From Marinobacterium_A aestuariivivens (lineage in GTDB: Bacteria > Pseudomonadota > Gammaproteobacteria > Pseudomonadales > Balneatricaceae): 64,000 bases of DNA. The stretch spans positions 3,038,001-3,102,000 of the forward strand of contig NZ_JBHSWE010000001.1 of NCBI RefSeq assembly GCF_042661465.1, given 5' to 3'. Below the pieces are notes generated by a model, which was given only the letters and a program-made list of their open reading frames with translations, ran no database searches and was not told where the DNA came from. The translations under genes and the position numbers were made by a program. Below are positions 31,539 through 40,056 of the stretch, one piece after another (position 1 is the first letter of the stretch; the number at the start of each line of letters is the position of its first letter).

Positions 31539-32288
31539 TCAGCGCACCACCAGTGCCTGAATGCCGGGGAGTTCCAGCAGGGGATGGGGCGCGGGCCGGC
31601 CGCCTGGCCAGATCCAGTCCCGAGGCAGTACCAGGGTGTCGGTCGTTGCCGGCAGCCAGCCGGTCAGCTCGGAGGGATCCTCGGTCGTCAGCGCTTCGAG
31701 GCGCAACGGTCCCTGCCCGGGCAGCAGGCCGAACAGTTCCCGCGTGCTGCGGTACGGGCAGTCGGGCAGGGCAAGGACGAGCAGGGGCTGGTGCTGGCTG
31801 CTGGCCAGTCGGGCGGCAAGCTGCAGCGCCCGACGGCTCGACGGCGCCTTGCCGCCGCAGACGACCGCGATCGTGGTTGCAGCGACGCGGGGAGGCGGCG
31901 CGAGCGACTGGGGCCGGGTGCGGGCCAGCACCAGCAGTTCGGTTTGGGCCCAGTTGTTACCAAGCCCCTCGAACCAGTGACCACGGTAAGTGCGCAGGTG
32001 CCATTGCACGGCGCTTTGCTGCGCCAGTTGCCGAAGCTGCCGCTGCAGCTCCTGCGACAGCTGCCGGCTCGCCTGCTCGAGCCGGTCTTGACTGAGCCGG
32101 CGCGAGCGCGCCGTGTGGCGTATCACTTCCTGGCAGAATGGCAGACCCGCCACGGTATGGAGGTCCTGATCCTCGATCAGCAGGGCTTCCAGATCGATGC
32201 CCAGCTCCGCTGCCAGTCGCACGAAGCGCTCCAGCCTGCCGGGATCGAAGGCACCGGCTTCGAGGGTCAGCACCAGGCGGCGGGTCAC
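31539..32288 (-). CDS. Unknown protein, possible universal-stress-like fold, coupled to LonB
   Basis: 249 residues beginning at a GTG with AGGAG 8 bases upstream. The N-terminal half (RRLVLTLEAGAF, LERFVRLAAELGIDLEALLIEDQDLHTVAGLPFCQEV) and the C-terminal half (TIAVVCGGKAPSSRRALQLAARLASSQHQPLLVLAL) each resemble a universal-stress-type alpha/beta fold. That is inference from pattern only. The start overlaps the probable end of the LonB-like protease gene, so the two are likely translated together and may function together. Confidence 0.6.
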   Translation of the reverse strand: MTRRLVLTLEAGAFDPGRLERFVRLAAELGIDLEALLIEDQDLHTVAGLPFCQEVIRHTARSRRLSQDRLEQASRQLSQELQRQLRQLAQQSAVQWHLRTYRGHWFEGLGNNWAQTELLVLARTRPQSLAPPPRVAATTIAVVCGGKAPSSRRALQLAARLASSQHQPLLVLALPDCPYRSTRELFGLLPGQGPLRLEALTTEDPSELTGWLPATTDTLVLPRDWIWPGGRPAPHPLLELPGIQALVVR

Positions 32289-34680
32289 GACCGTTCTCCT
32301 GGGAGTGCTGTTTGCGGGCGGTCTCGTACCAGTCCTGCAGCTGCCGCTGTACCCGGCCATTGAGCGTTCGCGGCGGATAGAGACCGTCGCGATCCATCTC
32401 GCCGGCATCCTGTCCGGTCAGCAGCGCCAGCATCTCGTCGATTTCAGCGACCGCGTAGATATGGAAATGTCCGTCCCGGCACGCCTCGACCACCTCGCTG
32501 TGCAGCGTCAGGTGCTCGACGTTCGCCGCCGGGATGATGACACCCTGGTCGCCGCTCAGGCCGCGACTGCTGCAGAGTTCGAAGAACCCCTCGATCTTCT
32601 CGTTGACCCCGCCGATCGCCTGGATCCGGCCGTGCTGATTGACCGAGCCGGTGACCGCAAACTGTTGCTTCAGCGGCACGCCGGCAATGGCCGACAGCAG
32701 GGTGCAGAGTTCGAGGGCCGAGGCGCTGTCGCCCTCGACGGCACCATAGGACTGCTCGAACACCAGACTGGCATTGAGCGACAGCGGCGAGTTGCGGGCG
32801 TAGCGGTTGCCGAGGAAGGCCGACAGGATCAGCACCCCCTTGCTGTGGATGGCACCGCCAAGCTTGGTTTCGCGCTCGATATCGATCATCCGGCCGCTGC
32901 CGATACGGGCCGTGGCGGTGATGCGGGCGGGCCGGCCGAACCTGTGGTCCCCCATCTGGATGACCGTCAGACCGTTGCCCTGGCCGGGGACGGCGCCCTC
33001 GGTATCGATCATCAGGGTGCCACGTTCCATCTGGCGCAGCATCAGCTCGGCATACTGGCTGTTGCGGTGGCGTGCCGTGGCGACCGCCTGCGCCACATCG
33101 GCGGCCTCGATCCTGTCCTGATGACGCTGCCGGGCCCAGTAGTTCGACTCGCGCAGCAGGTCGACGATCTCGCCGCGGTGCAGTGACAGCCGCGTGCTGT
33201 CGTCGACATAGCGTGAACTCTGCTCGATCACGCGCTCGATGCCACCGCGGGCGAACGGCAGCAGTTTCTCTTCGTGGCAGAGCGCACAGATCATGCCGAT
33301 ATAACGTCGCAGGTTGTCGTTCTCGCGATCCAGTTCTTCGGAGAAATCGGCGTAGACCTTGAACAGCGAGGTGAAGTCCGGATCGTAGGCCTTGAGCAGG
33401 TAGTAGAGCCGGCGATCGCCTATCAGCAGGACCTTCACATCCAGCGGGATGGCCGCCGGTTCGAGGGAGCGGGTGGTCACGGCGCCGTAGAGTTTCTCCA
33501 GTGGATCGATGCGGATCTCACGGTTGCGCAGTGCGCGCTTGAGGCCTTCCAGGCGAACGGCAGCGACAGCAGCTTGCGCGCGTCGATGATCAGATAGCCG
33601 CCGTTCGCACGGTGCAGGGCGCCGGGCTGAATCATGGTGAAATCGGTGATCAGGGTGCCCATGTGGGCACTGTATTCGATACGGCCGATCAGGTTCTGGT
33701 AGCTGGGCAGATCCTCGGAGAGCACCGGGGCCCCCTGGCCGGAGGCCTTGCCCACGAGCACGTTGATCCGATAGCGGCGGAACGCCTGGGAGCGGGCCAG
33801 CTTGTGCAGGGCCGGGCGGTTTTCGCCCTTGTCCTGTGGCAGGAAGTCGTCAACGTTCTCGATCAGGTCCTGATGCACCTTGTCGAAGAACGACAGCACC
33901 TGGGGGTAGTCGCCGTAACGGCTGCGCAGCTTATGGATTTCCGGGTCGATGATCAGGTGGGTGAACTCCTGCTCCAGTTCGCGCAGTTTCTCCAGGCCCT
34001 GCTGTTGTAGCTTGGGCACCTGCTTGACCCTTTCGGTCAGTTCGGCATTGAGCTTTTCGATCGCCTCCTTGATCCGCTCCTGCTCCTCGGGGGCAGCTTG
34101 CTGAACTGGTCCGGCGTCAGCAGCTTGCCGTCACGCATCGGCCCCAGGGTATAGCCGTGGGGCGTGCGCAGCAGGGTGATCTGCTGCTCCCGTGCCTGTT
34201 CGGCGAGCTCCTGGAAACCTTTATCCTCGCGCTGCTGAAAGTCGTCCTGCAGTTCCTGTATCCGGCTGCGATAGTCGTCGCTCTGAAAGGTCGCCGGAAT
34301 GCGGGTCAGCAGCGTTTCGATCAGCTGCAGCATATCCTGGCGCAGGCGGTGGCCGAGGCCCTGGGGCAGCTTCAGGCTCAGCGGCTGGTGCGGCTCGTCG
34401 AAGTTGTTGACGTAGCACCAGTCGAAGGGGCGGCGCCCCGGGCCGCTTCCTGCTTGACGATACGGGACACCAGCAGGTGTTTGCCGATGCCGGCCGAGCC
34501 ACTGACGAAAAGGTTGTAGCCATTGTGGGCCATGCCGATACCGAACTGGATGGCATCGATGGCGCGGTCCTGGCCCAGTGCCGAATAGTCCGGCTGCAGG
34601 TCGTCCGTGGTCTCGAACGCGAGATCGCCCAGATCACAGGCATGGTAAAGCTGGTCGGCGCTTAGCGGCTTTCGGGGCAT
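32285..34680 (-). CDS. LonB-like ATP-dependent protease, at least three frameshifts
   Basis: About 800 residues after repair. The N terminus (ADQLYHACDLGDLAFETTDDL, VSGSAGIGKHLLVSRIV) is the AAA entry typical of the non-classical Lon family, with a divergent Walker A. The coiled middle, HRANGGYLIIDARKLL and the ATPase C-terminal lobe follow. The S16 protease domain has GAVEGDSASALELCTLL (catalytic Ser) and GGVNEKIEGFFELC (catalytic Lys). Frames change at 34427-34430 (G4), 34089-34093 (G5) and 33549-33550. A fourth loss near 32301 would place the TGA over the next gene's GTG start; without it the frame runs on to 31957. Probable role: protein quality control in the cytoplasm. Confidence 0.85.
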
Positions 34681-34772
34681 GGGGTCTTACTCCGCAACAG
34701 TGTGTCTTCTGTGTAGACCCTCAGGTGAGGCTTCGCAACGTACCCGGTCAGTATAGCGGCATATGGCCGGAC

Positions 34773-35408
34773 TCAGTGCGCGGCCGCGAGCCCCTGTCTG
34801 GCCTGTTCCAGCCGCTGACGGGCCTCCTCCCTCCGTCCCTTGTCGGCGAGGCCGCGTCCCGGCCGTTCCGGCGCCTTGAGCGCCGCCTCCAGGTAGCGCA
34901 CGGATTCCGCGTAGCGCTTCTGGCCGAGCAGGAAGTCGCCGTAGAAAAAGTTCGGGTCGATCCCGTCGGGATTGATCGACAGGGCTTTTTGCAGCATGGT
35001 TTCGGCCTTGTCATCATTGCCGAAGCCGATGGGCCAGCCCGGCACCTGATAATAGAGCGATCCCAGGGAGGTATAGGCCGAACCGTCCAGGGCGTCGTCG
35101 TCGAGGGTCAGGGCCTGCTCCAGCTCGCTCCTGGCTTCCTTGACATATTTCAGTGCACCGAGTCCGCCCCGGGCCCCGGCGTAACTGGCGCTGATGATCG
35201 CGGACCAGATCAGAAAGGGCGGGTCGTTCGGCCGTACGGCCAACTCCTGGCGGATCTCGTTCCTCAGGTGCGCGAACGCCTTCTCCTGTCGCTGCTCGTC
35301 GAGCTGATACTTGATCTCGGCCCAGCGTGCCTGATACTCGTTGAGCGGCGATGCGAGCAGCGGGTTGCTGGCCAGTGCCAGCAGCGCCGCGGTAAGCAGT
35401 TTCTTCAT
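34773..35408 (-). CDS. Exported TPR-like protein at the end of the diiron-oxidase operon
   Basis: 211 residues with a signal peptide (LLTAALLALASNPLLAS). The mature protein has helical TPR-like repeats (LEQALTLDDDALDGSAYTSLGSLYYQVPGWPIGFGNDDKAETMLQKALSINPDG, FFYGDFLLGQKRYAESVRYLEAAL). The ATG at 35408 overlaps the SDR stop (ATGA). This kind of TPR protein acts as a scaffold; here it would work in the periplasm, unlike the cytoplasmic enzymes upstream. Confidence 0.75.
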   Translation of the reverse strand: MKKLLTAALLALASNPLLASPLNEYQARWAEIKYQLDEQRQEKAFAHLRNEIRQELAVRPNDPPFLIWSAIISASYAGARGGLGALKYVKEARSELEQALTLDDDALDGSAYTSLGSLYYQVPGWPIGFGNDDKAETMLQKALSINPDGIDPNFFYGDFLLGQKRYAESVRYLEAALKAPERPGRGLADKGRREEARQRLEQARQGLAAAH

Positions 35409-36181
35409 GGCTTGTCCCCTATATGATGTTTGATCGTGGCGAGCTGTTTGCTGATGGCACCGTCGACCAGGCGCGGCAACAGGGCGTTGACACGGGTAAA
35501 GACGCATTCAGGGAAGCCGATGACGCGACTCGACCGGGGTTGCCGGATCAGTTTCGACACCGCCTTTGCCACGACCTCGGGGTCATCGACCCTGTTGCCC
35601 AGTGCCCGGTTCAGCGCCACCGCCTCGGGGCTGTTGAGCGGGGTGTCGGTCGCCCGTGGAGCGAGCCAGGATACCTGGACGCCACTGTCCTCAAGTTCGC
35701 GGCCGAGGGCTTCGCTGAAGCGTTTCAGACCGCCCTTGGCCGCACCGTAGGCGACATAGCCCGGGTGGCCGATCTCTCCGAATACCGAGCCGATATTGAT
35801 AATATGGCTACCGGGTTTCAGCTTCGGCAGCAGCGCGTGGACCAGTGCCATCGGCGCCAGAAGATTGGTACGCAGGAGCCGTTCCAGGTCGTTCCAGTCG
35901 CTGCCGGCGAAGGTTTCGAGGTGCTGGATGCCGGCACCGTTGATCAGGATATCGGGCACCTGGGACTGCTCGGCCAGTGCGGCCGCAATGCGTTTGCCCG
36001 AATCCGGGTCTGTGAGGTCCTGTACCAGCAGGCGATGCTGGCCCGGCAGGACGGAGGTCAGGGCCTGCAGACGTTCCGGACTGCGCGCAATCAGTGTCAG
36101 TCTGTGGCCATCCGCGGCCAGCCGGTGCGCGATGGCACGCCCGATGCCGCCTGTGGCACCGGTCAGCACGATATCCTTCAT
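35405..36181 (-). CDS. Short-chain dehydrogenase/reductase
   Basis: 258 residues. Classical SDR motifs are present: cofactor loop TGATGGIGRAIAHRL near residue 8, INGAGIQ (NAG-type motif) near 85, catalytic Ser in INIGSVFG and the YxxxK pair in YVAYGAAKGGLKRF near 155. NADP preference is suggested by the basic residue after the second strand (IARSPERL). It starts in the stop codon of the diiron-oxidase-like gene and its own stop overlaps the TPR start. It probably reduces a carbonyl made by the operon. Confidence 0.85.
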   Translation of the reverse strand: MKDIVLTGATGGIGRAIAHRLAADGHRLTLIARSPERLQALTSVLPGQHRLLVQDLTDPDSGKRIAAALAEQSQVPDILINGAGIQHLETFAGSDWNDLERLLRTNLLAPMALVHALLPKLKPGSHIINIGSVFGEIGHPGYVAYGAAKGGLKRFSEALGRELEDSGVQVSWLAPRATDTPLNSPEAVALNRALGNRVDDPEVVAKAVSKLIRQPRSSRVIGFPECVFTRVNALLPRLVDGAISKQLATIKHHIGDKP

Positions 36182-36836
36182 GCCGCTTCCTCCATTGGCA
36201 GGCTGCGGAACATGTCGCCGTACAGGCGATACATGCGTTGCGCCATGTGCACAATGGCGGCCTGGTCCGCCGGGTCCTCGATACGGTCCATCAGACCGGC
36301 GAAGAAGCGGATATGGGATTGGTCCAGCTCGCCGTGGGAGTACAGGTAGCGACAGGCCGAAGCCGGCAGCGACAGCGTTTCCCGGATCAGGTCGGCCAGC
36401 GGTGTGGCCAGGCTGACCGAGGTGCCTTCGAGCACCCAGACCATGCCGAACAGGCTGACCGGATTGCCGCGCTGAATGCTGTCGTAGGCGTAGGCGATCA
36501 TCATTTCAGTCTCGAAACCGGGCGCCGAACGTCGCGCGGCATCGCGGTCGCCGCCCGTCGCCGCGATGTCATCGAGAATCCATTCGTGGTGGCCGTATTC
36601 TTCCTCTATGTATTCGGTAATCGCCTGTCGCAGCCATTCACGGTCATCGCCAAGGCGAGCGCCACAGGCCATCATCAGCGGCACCGTGTGTTTGACGTGA
36701 TGGTAGGCGTTGTGCAGAAAGGCGAGGTAGCGCGCCCGGGTCACGCCCCCTGCTGGCAGGCGAGGATGGCCGGGGCGCTCAGCAGATACTGCCTTTGCGC
36801 CTCGGTATCCTGTTTCAAACGGTCGAAAAATCCCAT
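36178..36836 (-). CDS. Heme-oxygenase-like iron-containing redox enzyme (HDO type), one frameshift
   Basis: About 219 residues after repair. The start ATG at 36836 (MGFFDRLKQ) has AAGGAG upstream and overlaps the AMP-ligase gene by 22 bases. The frame is lost at the C5 run 36746-36750; one more C joins ILACQQG to VTRARYLAFLHNAYHHVKHT. Metal-ligand patterns of heme-oxygenase-like diiron oxidases are visible: EYIEEEYGHHEW (Glu, His), VWVLEGTSVSLA (Glu) and HGELDQSHIRFF (Asp, His). Characterised relatives such as UndA oxidise fatty acids or amino acids. The product here is unknown. Confidence 0.75.
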
Positions 36837-38239
36837 GGGGTCTCCTTGAGGCGTTGGGCCAGCGCCTGGCGGCGAAGGCGGCCATTGGCGGTCAGTTCCT
36901 GTCGTTCGGTGGTGAAGGGCGCAGTCGTGGTCCTGATCGCCCCCACCCGTGCATAGTCCGGCAGATGTCGGTTGACGAGGCTGCGCAGCTGTTCCGGGTC
37001 ATGACTGTCGGTGACCACCAGGGCCCCGATCCCCCGGACTTCGTCGCCATAGACATAAGCCTGTTGTACGCCGGGCAGTGCGCAGAACTCGGCTTCCAGC
37101 CATTCGGGGGCCACATTGCGTCCCATCGCCGTGACGATGGTAGCCTTGCAGCGCCCCTCGATGCTGAGATGGCCGTCGCTGTCGAGTCGGCCCCGGTCGC
37201 CAGTGGCAAGCCAGCCGTCGTTCGAGACGGGCGGCTCGCCGAGGTAGCCAAGGAAGCTGTTGCCGCGCACCTGTACCTCGTTGCCCGCCCCGATGCGGAC
37301 CTCGACATGGGGCAGGACGCGGCCGACGGTGCCGGGGCGGCTGTCGCCGGGCCGGTTCATCGCCACCACCGAGGCCGCCTCGGACAGGCCATAGCCTTCG
37401 TACAGCGGCAGTCCGAGCGCCCGGGCCTGCTGTTGCAGCCGTTCGGCGGTTCGACCGCCCCCGAGGGCGAGAAAGCGGTAACGGTCCGGCAACTGCCTGC
37501 GTCGCCCGGCCATGACCACCGGCAGCAGTGCCGGTACGAGGATCAGGCTCTGGGGCTGAAGCCGGCTCAGTGCATTCAGCATGGTCGGCGCATCGATCCC
37601 GGAGGCTCCGCGAACGCCGAGCCGGTGCATGGGTTCAAGGATAACGCTCGCCCCCGAAAGCCAGGGCACGTAGAGGCCGGCCAGGTTCTCCAGCAGCAGA
37701 GCCAGCGGCAACAGGCAGAGATGGCGTTCGATTCCGGCCAGGGTCGTCGCTTCGTGCAGTGCCCGGGATACGGCCAGCAGGTTGGCCTGGGACAGGCAGA
37801 CACCCTTGGGCTTGCCGGTGGTCCCGGACGTGTAGGTGATCTTGGCGGTTCCCGGCGGCAGCGGGGTGGGCTGTTGCGGCTCGAACCGGTTCAGTATACC
37901 GAGTTCGGTCTCCAGCCTGGCCGAGGCGTCCGGCATTGCCTGTGGCGCCAGTACCGCATCGAGACCGGCATCCCGGATCAGATGCCGGCGCTGCGCCGGG
38001 CTGAAGAATCCGGGAACAGGCACCAGTACGATGCCGGCGGCAAGCGCGGCCAGGTCCGCTGTGACCCAGGCCGGTTCGTTGTCGAGCAGCAGACCGAGAC
38101 GGCGTATGCGGTGGCGCTCGAGAACCTGGGTGAAGGTATCCACGCTGTCCAGCAACGCCTGGCCCGGGATGATCCGGTCTTCGGTTTGCAGTGCCCGGGG
38201 GTTGCCGGCGAGGACCCGGGCCAGGTGTTCAAACAGCAT
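36815..38239 (-). CDS. AMP-dependent synthetase/ligase
   Basis: About 474 residues. Adenylation motifs: ITYTSGTTGKPKGVCLSQANL near residue 137, LYEGYGLSEAASVVAMN near 280, WLATGDRGRLDSDGHLSIEGR and TANGRLRRQAL with the C-terminal lysine region altered. The N-terminal part is short compared with FadD. The ATG at 38239 has GGAG 7 bases upstream and overlaps the end of the thermostable-hemolysin gene by 11 bases. It would activate a carboxylate as an adenylate or CoA ester for the diiron oxidase or the hemolysin-family partner. Confidence 0.85.
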   Translation of the reverse strand: MLFEHLARVLAGNPRALQTEDRIIPGQALLDSVDTFTQVLERHRIRRLGLLLDNEPAWVTADLAALAAGIVLVPVPGFFSPAQRRHLIRDAGLDAVLAPQAMPDASARLETELGILNRFEPQQPTPLPPGTAKITYTSGTTGKPKGVCLSQANLLAVSRALHEATTLAGIERHLCLLPLALLLENLAGLYVPWLSGASVILEPMHRLGVRGASGIDAPTMLNALSRLQPQSLILVPALLPVVMAGRRRQLPDRYRFLALGGGRTAERLQQQARALGLPLYEGYGLSEAASVVAMNRPGDSRPGTVGRVLPHVEVRIGAGNEVQVRGNSFLGYLGEPPVSNDGWLATGDRGRLDSDGHLSIEGRCKATIVTAMGRNVAPEWLEAEFCALPGVQQAYVYGDEVRGIGALVVTDSHDPEQLRSLVNRHLPDYARVGAIRTTTAPFTTERQELTANGRLRRQALAQRLKETPWDFSTV

Positions 38240-38861
38240 CGGCAACTCCGGGCTCGACAGAACGCAGCATGCGCATCAGCAGGGGCTGCTGTTGAATGGC
38301 CAGCCAGCCGAGGGCAACGGAGCCGGCAAAGACCGCTGGCGCGTGGCTGTAGTAACGGCCCCAGTCGGCGGCCTCGTCGCCCAGCCGTTCGGGACTGGCC
38401 TGGGCCAGGAACCAGGTCGCCAGACCCAGCCGGGAAAAGGCGTGCTGCAGCTCGCGGGTAGCCGTGAAGACCACGAAGTCGACACCGCTCTGGGCCAGGT
38501 AGCGTGTCAGGCTGAGGATCATCAGGCGCGCACTGCCGGGCTCGCCGGCCAGGTTGCCGACTTCGACGATCTGGCGACGCCCAAGGCTGTTGCCGGTCAC
38601 GCTGCCGAGCGCACGTTCGACCGGCCGATCCAGATACTGCTCGAGGAACAGCGAATGACTGTCGGCACTTCTGAGACCGCAGCTCGCCAGCCAGTGCCGT
38701 TCGTCGCCGAGCAGGATCTGCAGCGGCAGAAAGTGGCGTAGCCGTGCCTGGTGCACATCGGCGTAGCGGGTGCAGGCATAGCGCTTGACCCGTTCGAAGG
38801 TGGCGCTTCCTTCCGGACATCGGACGAGGCTGAGAAGGTGCGGCGCTGTCATGACCTGCAT
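38229..38861 (-). CDS. Thermostable hemolysin family protein
   Basis: 210 residues, matching the thermostable hemolysin (T_hemolysin) family by the segments YADVHQARLRHFLPLQILL, GRRQIVEVGNLAGEPGSARLMILSLTRYLAQSG and VVFTATRELQHAFSRLGL. The VEVGNLA...R.L...L pattern is reminiscent of acyltransferases of the GNAT/autoinducer-synthase type, which is my inference. The family name derives from a Vibrio toxin, but the metabolic operon here suggests an enzyme. The ATG at 38861 has GGAG 9 bases upstream. It is the first gene of five overlapping genes. Confidence 0.75.
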   Translation of the reverse strand: MQVMTAPHLLSLVRCPEGSATFERVKRYACTRYADVHQARLRHFLPLQILLGDERHWLASCGLRSADSHSLFLEQYLDRPVERALGSVTGNSLGRRQIVEVGNLAGEPGSARLMILSLTRYLAQSGVDFVVFTATRELQHAFSRLGLATWFLAQASPERLGDEAADWGRYYSHAPAVFAGSVALGWLAIQQQPLLMRMLRSVEPGVADAV

Positions 38862-38983
38862 GGGGCGTTCTCCAGTGATATGGCGCTCAGCATGCGGCAG
38901 CAGTCTTAAAGGAAGCTTAAGGTCGGAAAAGCGCCCTGAACCAGGGGCTCTCGCACCGGTCGAAATCAAGGCCAGTGCAGAAA

Positions 38984-39014
38984 ATACGCAGCGTATCTAT
39001 CGCTAAAAGCGATA
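38984..39014. promoter_or_regulatory. Adjacent palindromes in the divergent intergenic region
   Basis: ATACGCAGCGTAT (38984-38996) and TATCGCTAAAAGCGATA (38998-39014) are perfect palindromes one base apart; AGCGATA recurs at 39042. They lie between the divergent thermostable-hemolysin operon and the PACE transporter gene and are good operator candidates for either or both. Confidence 0.5.
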
Positions 39015-39087
39015 TTTATTAACTTAAATTACCGGTGTCAAAGCGATAGTATCCGGGCCTGTAACCTCAGCTTCAAAGGAGCCGGAA

Positions 39088-39537
39088 ATGAGAAGTCGAT
39101 CGGATCGGATACGTCATGCAGTGGGGTTCGAATTGATCGGCCTGCTGCTGCTCATGCTGCTGGGCGGCTGGCTCTTCGGCCTCGATCCCCATCGGTTCGG
39201 ACTGCTTGCACTGTCGTTCTCGGTGCTGGCCATGGTCTGGAACTACTACTACAACCGGCTGTTCGATCTCTGGCTGTTGCGCCGGCGGGGAAGCGTTCTC
39301 AAGCGCCAGGTCGACCGCGTGCTGCATGCGCTGCTGTTCGAGGGTGGCCTGCTGGTGGTGACCCTGCCGATTATCGCCTGGTGGCTGGAGATGACACTCT
39401 GGCAAGCGCTGGTGACCGATCTGGCGATGGTGCTGTTTTATCTGGTCTATGCCTATCTCTACAACCTGGCATACGATCGAGTGTATCCGGTGCCGCCCGG
39501 GGCGCGAAGTATCCTGTGCGAATCGTGTCGTTCTTGA
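39088..39537 (+). CDS. PACE-family multidrug efflux transporter
   Basis: 149 residues with four membrane helices in two tandem transmembrane-pair units. The first has RIRHAVGFELIGLLLLMLLG and MVWNYYYNRLFD; the second has DRVLHALLFEGGLLVVTLPIIAWWL and VFYLVYAYLYNLAYDRVYP. These are the hallmarks of the PACE (AceI-like) family, which exports biocides such as chlorhexidine and short polyamines. The ATG follows AAAGGAGCCGGAA. It is divergent from the hemolysin operon and shares the palindromic region with it. Confidence 0.88.
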   Translation: MRSRSDRIRHAVGFELIGLLLLMLLGGWLFGLDPHRFGLLALSFSVLAMVWNYYYNRLFDLWLLRRRGSVLKRQVDRVLHALLFEGGLLVVTLPIIAWWLEMTLWQALVTDLAMVLFYLVYAYLYNLAYDRVYPVPPGARSILCESCRS

Positions 39538-39622
39538 GCAGTTTGTCGTGGTCGCCCGCAGAGCCCGCCGTTGCGGGCTTTTCTGTTTTCAGATCCGGGT
39601 TGTCCCGAGTTTTCCCCAAAGG

Positions 39623-39908
39623 TTATCCACTGTTTCTGTGTATAACGTTATCTACCGGTAGCGAAGCGAAGGGTAAAAAGCGGGGTTGTCAATCTTGACA
39701 GGAGCTGGAAATGGACCCTCTACCCGAGCCGGAAAAGCTCAATAAAACGCTGACTAATTAGGCAATTGGGGACACTGTCAAGGAAATTATTTTTGCCTGC
39801 TTCCTGGTGCTGAACGAAGATTCACCAGTGTCGGGAAGAGCCCGTTGTTACTGGCCTGAAACGGGGTGGATAAGTGTTGTGAATATCTTTTCCATAGACT
39901 TATGCACA
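39623..39908. other. Cluster of three near-consensus DnaA boxes in a gene-free stretch
   Basis: Within the 519-base gap between the PACE and metA genes are TTATCCACT (39623-39631), TTATCCACC (complement of 39865-39873) and TTATGCACA (39900-39908). Each is one mismatch from TTATCCACA. No origin-type neighbour genes are present, so this may be a DnaA-binding regulatory site or chance. Confidence 0.35.
39711..39761 (+). CDS. Possible 16-residue leader peptide
   Basis: GGAG lies 6 bases before an ATG opening a frame MDPLPEPEKLNKTLTN and TAG. It sits in the long non-coding region about 300 bases upstream of metA. It may be a leader peptide or nothing; only the ribosome-binding site and frame support it. 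Confidence 0.2.
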   Translation: MDPLPEPEKLNKTLTN

Positions 39909-40056
39909 GATTTCGTGGAAAAGATTGGCCTTGACTTGGGCGGCTGGGGGCCAGTCGTTGCGGCGGGCTGCCGGGATGCAAGGGCGTCATTGTCTTGGTC
40001 GGAACATGCTATTATTCTGGGCCTTTTACGCACCCATCCGAGGAGCCCGACTTACA

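Noticed and set aside
31957..32285. Continuation of the LonB-like protease frame downstream of 32285
   Set aside because: The frame continues as Pro/Arg-rich nonsense across the next gene, so a further base loss near 32301 and an overlapping stop are more likely.
36178..36885. N-terminal extension of the diiron-oxidase-like protein (MAAFAARRW...)
   Set aside because: It is the wrong frame; the true start at 36836 has an AAGGAG site and joins the family sequence after a one-base correction.
39623..39908. Chromosome origin
   Set aside because: Three DnaA-like boxes exist, but no dnaA, dnaN, gidA or parAB genes lie nearby, and box quality is imperfect.
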